Source: CAVQFB01 sp963711675 (lineage in GTDB: Bacteria; Acidobacteriota; Terriglobia; Terriglobales; Acidobacteriaceae). Taken from it: a stretch of DNA of 64,000 bases. The DNA is taken from the NCBI GenBank assembly GCA_963711675.1, contig CAVQFB010000015.1, forward strand, positions 62,001 through 126,000, in the 5' to 3' direction. The position numbers were made by a program, and so were the translations under genes. The notes below the pieces were generated by a model. The model was not told the DNA's origin. It ran no database searches and saw nothing but the letters and a program-made list of their open reading frames with translations. Shown in pieces: positions 59,504 to 64,000 of the stretch; positions within the stretch are counted from its first letter, which is position 1, and every line of letters starts with the position of its first letter.

Positions 59504-61990
59504 ATGTCGTCTCTGCCCCTGACGCATACCAGCGCACGCATTCTGGAGTTCGACGCGCTCCGGGAGTGCCTTCGCGGCTATGCGCCATCGCCGCTGGGTC
59601 AAGCCGTGATTGAGAATCTTGTCCCCTCATCCGACGGCGCCTGGATTCAGAATCAGCAATCACTCACCAGCGAGATTCGTGAGTTCCGCCGCGTGCATGG
59701 GAGTTTTGAATTTTCTGGGCTGATCCAGATCGAGAGGCTGGTCGAGAAGTCCCGCATCATGGGCTCGGTCCTTGAGACAACCGAGATTCGCGACGTGCTG
59801 ATGGTTGTCGACCGCGCGGCGGAGTGGCGCGAGATTTCTCTGAACCCGCCGGTTGCGATGAAGGTCGAATGGACAGCAGTATCCGCGCTCTCAGCTGGCA
59901 TCACCGACTTCACTGAATTTCTGCGCCACTTCTGCAACAAGATTCTGCCTGACGGCACGTTAGACGATCGCGCCTCGCCCGAGCTTGCCCGCGTCCGCCG
60001 CGAAATCGACAAACAAAGACGTGCCATCCAGGATTCTTTGCGCAGCTATCTGAAGCGGCTTTCCGAAGGTGGAGCCGTCCAGGACGAGCTGATCACCATC
60101 CGTGGCGAGCGCTTCGTCATCCCGGTCAAGATCGAACAGAAGCGCCGCGTGCAGGGCGTGGTCCACGGTGCGAGTTCCAGCGGCCAGACCGTATTCGTCG
60201 AGCCGCTTGAGACTATCGAGCAGAACAACGAACTGGTCCGCCTCTTCGAAGAGGAACAGTCCGAGATCCATCGTATCCTGCTCGAGATGACGCGGCGCGT
60301 GGGCGAGAACTCCGAGGCCATCCTCGCTGCATCGGAGACGCTAGGGGAACTCGAGCTCCAGTTCGCGAAGGCAAGGTTTGCCGAGGATTACAACTGCGTT
60401 GCGGTTACGATCGGCGGCCCTGGCGTATCGCAGCAGACTGCCACGGAGAGCAACTCGACGCAGGGGTCGCCGGGCAGTCGCTTGATTCTTCAAAAAGCTC
60501 GGCACCCTCTGCTCGAACGTAACCTTAAAGCCAAAGGCGGCCGGGTGGTTCCCATCAGCCTCGAGCTCGAAGGCGATCGCCGGCAGCTCGTGATCACAGG
60601 CCCAAACACCGGAGGAAAAACCGTCGCCCTCAAAACCATCGGCTTGCTCGCATTGATGGCTCAGGCCGGAATTCCGGTCCCCGCGGATCGCGCCGATCTG
60701 CCCATCTTTGACTCGGTGCTCGCCGACATCGGCGACTACCAATCCATCGAGCAGAATCTCTCCACCTTCTCAGCCCACGTCACCAATATCGATTTCATTT
60801 CGCGCACCGCCACTCCGAATTCTCTCGTCCTGCTCGACGAGCTAGGCTCCGCCACCGATCCGGAAGAGGGCGCCGCCCTCGCCGTCGCTATCGCCGACCA
60901 TTTCCGCCGAACCGGCTGCATCTCTGTCATCTCAACCCATCACACTTCGCTGAAGGTCTACGCCGCGAATGCGACAGGCGTCGTTAATGCCGCAGTCGGA
61001 TTCAATGAGACCACTCTGCAGCCAACTTATGAGCTGCGAATCGGCGTTCCGGGCGCATCCGCCGGCATCAACATCGCGCAGCGTCTTGGCTTGAACTCAG
61101 CCATTGTCGAGTCGGCGCGATCCCGCCTGGGGACACAGGTGCAGGATGTCGCCCGTTTTCTTGACCGCCTGCACGAAGAATTGCGTGTAGCGGAAGCCGA
61201 GCGGCTTCGCCTGAAAACTCGCGAAGAAGAATTGGAGCGCGAGAAGTCTCGCCTCGCGTCGGAAGGCCGCAAAGACCAGCAAGCCAAAATCAAAGAGATG
61301 GAGAAGAAACTGGAAAGTGTGCTGCGCGACTTCGAATATCATGCCCGCGAAGCGGTCAACGCAATCCAGGACCGCGCCGCCGCCCAGAAACTCTCCAAAG
61401 ACGCCGAACGGCGCATCGCTAAGCTGCGCCGCGAGTTTCGCGAGCAGTTCGATTCCACTATCGTGGCCCACACCACCGGCGCCGACCACGGCGATCCCAA
61501 CGCGCAGCCGCAAGTCGTAAAGCAGGTCTCGGAAGGCGACACCGTAAAGCTCAAGTCCGTCGGCCGGCCTGCGAAGATCACGCGCAAGATCGACGACAAC
61601 CATTTCGAAGTCGGAGTCGGCTCCATGAAGATGAAGATCGCGCGCGACGACATCGCCGAAGTCATCGTGCGGGCATCAGATTCACCGGTGAAAGCCGCAC
61701 GTGCTCGAGGCATCTCCGTCTCGCTCGAAAGCGACGACTCAAATGCGCCTTCTGAAATCAACGTAATCGGCCACACCGTAGACGACGCTACGCGCGAAGT
61801 CGAGAAGTTCGTGGACCGCGCCTTTCTGGCTGGCCTGCCGCGAGTGCGTGTCGTCCACGGCAGCGGCATGGGCATTCTCCGCAAGGCTTTACGTCAATAT
61901 CTGCAGAGCCATCCGCACGTCGCTACCATCGCCGAACCTCCGCAGAATGAGGGCGGCGCGGGCGCAACGGTGGTGGAACTTAGGGTGTAG
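59504..61990 (+). CDS. mutS2: Endonuclease MutS2
   Basis: 828 residues from ATG 59504 (GTG 59489 is possible). MutS-type core and clamp without the mismatch-binding domain I. Walker A is TGPNTGGKTVALKTIGLLAL, Walker B-type LVLLDELGSATDPEEGAALA, ABC signature-like region ISTHHTSLKVYAANATGVVN. A coiled-coil-rich section follows, then a C-terminal Smr nuclease domain (RVRVVHGSGMGILRKALRQY with HGxGxG). MutS2 acts on branched DNA and on collided ribosomes in several bacteria. It lies right before dnaG, which fits a DNA/RNA maintenance neighbourhood. Confidence 0.95.
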   Translation: MSSLPLTHTSARILEFDALRECLRGYAPSPLGQAVIENLVPSSDGAWIQNQQSLTSEIREFRRVHGSFEFSGLIQIERLVEKSRIMGSVLETTEIRDVLMVVDRAAEWREISLNPPVAMKVEWTAVSALSAGITDFTEFLRHFCNKILPDGTLDDRASPELARVRREIDKQRRAIQDSLRSYLKRLSEGGAVQDELITIRGERFVIPVKIEQKRRVQGVVHGASSSGQTVFVEPLETIEQNNELVRLFEEEQSEIHRILLEMTRRVGENSEAILAASETLGELELQFAKARFAEDYNCVAVTIGGPGVSQQTATESNSTQGSPGSRLILQKARHPLLERNLKAKGGRVVPISLELEGDRRQLVITGPNTGGKTVALKTIGLLALMAQAGIPVPADRADLPIFDSVLADIGDYQSIEQNLSTFSAHVTNIDFISRTATPNSLVLLDELGSATDPEEGAALAVAIADHFRRTGCISVISTHHTSLKVYAANATGVVNAAVGFNETTLQPTYELRIGVPGASAGINIAQRLGLNSAIVESARSRLGTQVQDVARFLDRLHEELRVAEAERLRLKTREEELEREKSRLASEGRKDQQAKIKEMEKKLESVLRDFEYHAREAVNAIQDRAAAQKLSKDAERRIAKLRREFREQFDSTIVAHTTGADHGDPNAQPQVVKQVSEGDTVKLKSVGRPAKITRKIDDNHFEVGVGSMKMKIARDDIAEVIVRASDSPVKAARARGISVSLESDDSNAPSEINVIGHTVDDATREVEKFVDRAFLAGLPRVRVVHGSGMGILRKALRQYLQSHPHVATIAEPPQNEGGAGATVVELRV

Positions 61991-62068
61991 GGACTGAGAC
62001 CTTTCCAAGGGTAACGAGAGTGGTTGCTAGTCTGACCGCCCGGTTCGGTCGATACAACAATTGAAACT

Positions 62069-62239
62069 ATGACGAGACCCACTAAGCCCGGAACACTGCG
62101 AACGCGCAAAGTCGCGTCGGCCCCGAAGAGGCCTGCCCGTAGCCAACAGCCCAAGAACCTCGTTGAATTTTTCCGGAATTCACCACTCTCCGAGGTAGTT
62201 GTAGACCTCAAGAGAAATCGGGATTTAGGCAGAGGGTAG
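62069..62239 (+). CDS. 56-residue antitoxin-like peptide, no toxin partner
   Basis: 56 codons plus stop: a Lys/Arg/Pro-rich N-terminus (MTRPTKPGTLRTRKVASAPK) then NLVEFFRNSPLSEVVVDL and KRNRDLGRG. The FFRNSPL-x6-DL stretch resembles the C-terminal tail of many Phd/AbrB-type antitoxins, where it docks onto the toxin. The DNA-binding N-terminal domain is absent and no toxin gene follows in 140 bases. It could be a solitary remnant or an RNA-polymerase-like inhibitor tail. I see no strong ribosome-binding site. It lies between mutS2 and dnaG. Confidence 0.35.
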   Translation: MTRPTKPGTLRTRKVASAPKRPARSQQPKNLVEFFRNSPLSEVVVDLKRNRDLGRG

Positions 62240-62387
62240 GAATATTGAGTTCTGACGGTTTTTCCTCCACTCTCAACCGAATACTGTTGGCAATCCACAG
62301 TTTTCCCACAGCGACAGGCGGCTGCTATATTCCTATGAGCGACTCTCTGCCTCACAATTCTACCGGACAGGTTTTCTCTAGCCAGCC

Positions 62388-64000
62388 ATGGCCAACCCCG
62401 GCGATTTCGCGTACACCGTCAAGCAGCAGGCGGACATCGTCCGCATCGTCGGGGACTACGTCAAGTTAAGGAAGGCCGGATCCCAAAACTTCTCGGGCCT
62501 TTGTCCCTTTCACGGTGAAAAGACGCCTTCTTTTTCGGTGCACGCGACGCGCCAGTTCTATCACTGCTTCGGATGCGGCGCTTCCGGTGACGTCTTCAGC
62601 TTCGTCCAGAAGATCGAGAACATCACTTTTCCCGAGGCCGTAAGACTCGTCGCGCAAAAGCTCGGCATCGCCCTGCCGAAGACGACCTTCAGTAGTCCTG
62701 CGGAGGCCAAAGAAGCCAAGGTCAGGACCGCGCTTCTGGAAATGCATGAACGTGCCACCGCCTTTTTCCAGGAGTGCCTCAGGCGGCCCGAGGGAGCCCG
62801 AGCCCGCGAATACCTTACCGGGCGTGGTCTCGATGACGAAACCATCGCTCGCTTCAAGATCGGCTATGCCCCGGATTCCGGCTTCCTGCTGCGCGATCGC
62901 CTGCGCGGCGATTTCGACGAGGAATTGCTGCGCGAGAGTGGGCTGTTTTCGTGGAAGGACAGCCGCCAGCCGTCAGCTCTCAGCTCTCAGCCCGAGAGCG
63001 GCGACACCGCTCCCAGCTCCGCAGCCCTCGCCATGTACTCCAAGTTCCGCAATCGGGTGATGTTTCCAATTGCCAACGAAGCGGGGCGCGTCATCGCCTT
63101 CACCGGACGCACCCTCTCCACCGACGAAAAGGCTGGCCCTAAGTATCTCAACTCCCCCGAGACGCCCATCTACTCTAAGGGCCGCGTACTTTTCAACCTC
63201 GACCATGCCAAGGAGGCCCTCCGCAAGCTCGACTACGCCATCCTCGTCGAGGGCCAGATGGACTGCGTTTCCGTCTTTGCCGCCGGCTTCCAAAACGTCA
63301 TCGCCAGCTCTGGTACGGCCTTCACTGAACTCCAGACCAAGCTTCTCGGCCGCTACACGAAGAACGTCGTCGTCAATTTCGACCCCGATACGGCTGGCGC
63401 AAAAGCTACCGAGCGCACTCTGGGGCTGCTCGTCGAAGAGGAATTTCAGATCAAAGTCCTCACACTCGACGCCGGCTTTGATCCCGACCTCTTCATTCGC
63501 CGCAAGGGCAAAGACGCCTACGCTGCAGCGCTCAAGAATTCGCAGCGCTACTTCGATTACCTCATCGAGCGGGCGCGCAGCCAGTTCTCCGGCCGCAGCG
63601 CCGAAGGTAAGGTCAAAGCCGTCAACTACCTTCTGCCGCACATCCAGCGCGTACCCAGCCGGATCGTCCGCGACGAACTGGCGCACGAGATCGCCCAGAA
63701 ACTTGGTATCGACTCGAACGTACTGCGGCAGGAACTGAAACACGCCGCCGGAAGCCGCTCGTCGGCTGCACTGAAGGCCCCGGCTGAGGCCCAAATCACC
63801 GACGCCGAGCGCATTCTCATCCGCGCCCTTGCCTCGGGTCGCGAAATGCAGGGAGGCGAGTACTCCTCCTCGCGCGAGGGCGCCGAAGAGGAATTCGATC
63901 CGGCCCGGCAGGCTCAGTATGCCTTGAAGAATGAACTCCTGCACCACGGCCTGCCCACCGAGTCCCTGATGAGCGCTCTTCTGAAGTTGGAGACCGGTTT
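62388..64000 (+). CDS. dnaG: DNA primase (C-terminus beyond the window)
   Basis: At least 537 residues, open to the right edge. CHC2 zinc finger: CPFHGEKTPSFSVHATRQFY then HCFGCGASG. Catalytic TOPRIM centre: AILVEGQMDCVSVFAAGFQN (Glu), VVVNFDPDTAGAKATERTLG (Asp-x-Asp). The helicase-binding C-terminal domain is cut off. It makes RNA primers at the replication fork. A short insertion near residue 190 (SRQPSALSSQPESGDTAPSS) comes from a repeated CAGCTCTCAG word and looks like low-complexity DNA that entered the gene in frame. Confidence 0.96.
   Translation, partial: MANPGDFAYTVKQQADIVRIVGDYVKLRKAGSQNFSGLCPFHGEKTPSFSVHATRQFYHCFGCGASGDVFSFVQKIENITFPEAVRLVAQKLGIALPKTTFSSPAEAKEAKVRTALLEMHERATAFFQECLRRPEGARAREYLTGRGLDDETIARFKIGYAPDSGFLLRDRLRGDFDEELLRESGLFSWKDSRQPSALSSQPESGDTAPSSAALAMYSKFRNRVMFPIANEAGRVIAFTGRTLSTDEKAGPKYLNSPETPIYSKGRVLFNLDHAKEALRKLDYAILVEGQMDCVSVFAAGFQNVIASSGTAFTELQTKLLGRYTKNVVVNFDPDTAGAKATERTLGLLVEEEFQIKVLTLDAGFDPDLFIRRKGKDAYAAALKNSQRYFDYLIERARSQFSGRSAEGKVKAVNYLLPHIQRVPSRIVRDELAHEIAQKLGIDSNVLRQELKHAAGSRSSAALKAPAEAQITDAERILIRALASGREMQGGEYSSSREGAEEEFDPARQAQYALKNELLHHGLPTESLMSALLKLETG

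Noticed and set aside
62973..63947. 324-residue minus-strand frame opposite dnaG
   Set aside because: It mirrors the codons of dnaG, with Gly/Val/Asp-rich sequence and no domain.

Overview
The window looks like chromosomal DNA of an Acidobacteriota-type soil bacterium (inference: moderately high GC, a histone H1-like Lys/Ala/Pro-rich protein, a split E1/E2 2-oxoacid dehydrogenase operon next to lipB and hemB, large secreted beta-helix and InlB-repeat proteins, and mutS2 next to dnaG). No rRNA gene is present to fix the taxonomy. Two tRNA-Ser(UGA) genes are present.

Layout. (1) Positions 1 to about 15936 hold an integrated mobile element, transcribed almost entirely on the minus strand. It carries a tyrosine integrase beside a chromosomal tRNA-Ser, two excisionase-like HTH proteins, a winged-helix replication-initiator-like protein, a serine recombinase, a tail tape-measure protein, a private tRNA-Ser(UGA), a helically phased array of eleven GGTCCGG repeats, and a protein joining an HNH/AP2-like domain with degraded catalytic residues to a sigma-70 region-2-like domain. 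Its left end is outside the window. (2) Positions 16.1-24.2 kb are ordinary chromosome: ybaK-type deacylase, SulP transporter, quinone oxidoreductase, MltD-like transglycosylase, H1-like protein, ankyrin protein and a MarR regulator. (3) Positions 24.2-50.1 kb are a second phage-derived region on the plus strand. In order it has a CI/S24-like repressor with shared operators, small regulators, a protein phosphatase, three large Sec-exported carbohydrate-surface proteins (one with phage tail-fibre repeats), large terminase, a HipA-like kinase/DUF3037 pair, portal, protease, scaffold, capsid, connectors, tail tube, tail hub and an XhlA-like holin. I see no integrase, tape measure or lysin there. 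(4) Positions 50.2-57.4 kb are a minus-strand metabolic block (E2, cytochrome c, E1-beta, secreted protein, E1-alpha, lipB, hemB). (5) Positions 57.6-64 kb are a membrane histidine kinase, mutS2, an orphan antitoxin-like peptide and the start of dnaG.

Sequence quality matters here. Between about 14.6 and 18.6 kb, and again at 32.4-34.4 kb, conserved proteins switch frame by single bases many times; isolated cases occur at 0.25, 9.47 and 23.72 kb. The protein similarity continues unbroken across each switch and at least two fall in homopolymers, so I treat these as probable sequencing indels and give each gene as one feature spanning the frames.

How the parts work together: region 1 is a temperate element whose early module (int, xis, rep, sigma-like protein) lies on the integrase side and reads towards the tail genes. 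Region 3 has a lambda-like control point (repressor, divergent promoter, repeated operator) in front of a head gene cluster with surface-glycan proteins and a HipA-like module. It may be a defective prophage, or a domesticated particle such as a gene-transfer-agent-like system. Region 4 makes and lipoylates a branched-chain or pyruvate dehydrogenase complex.
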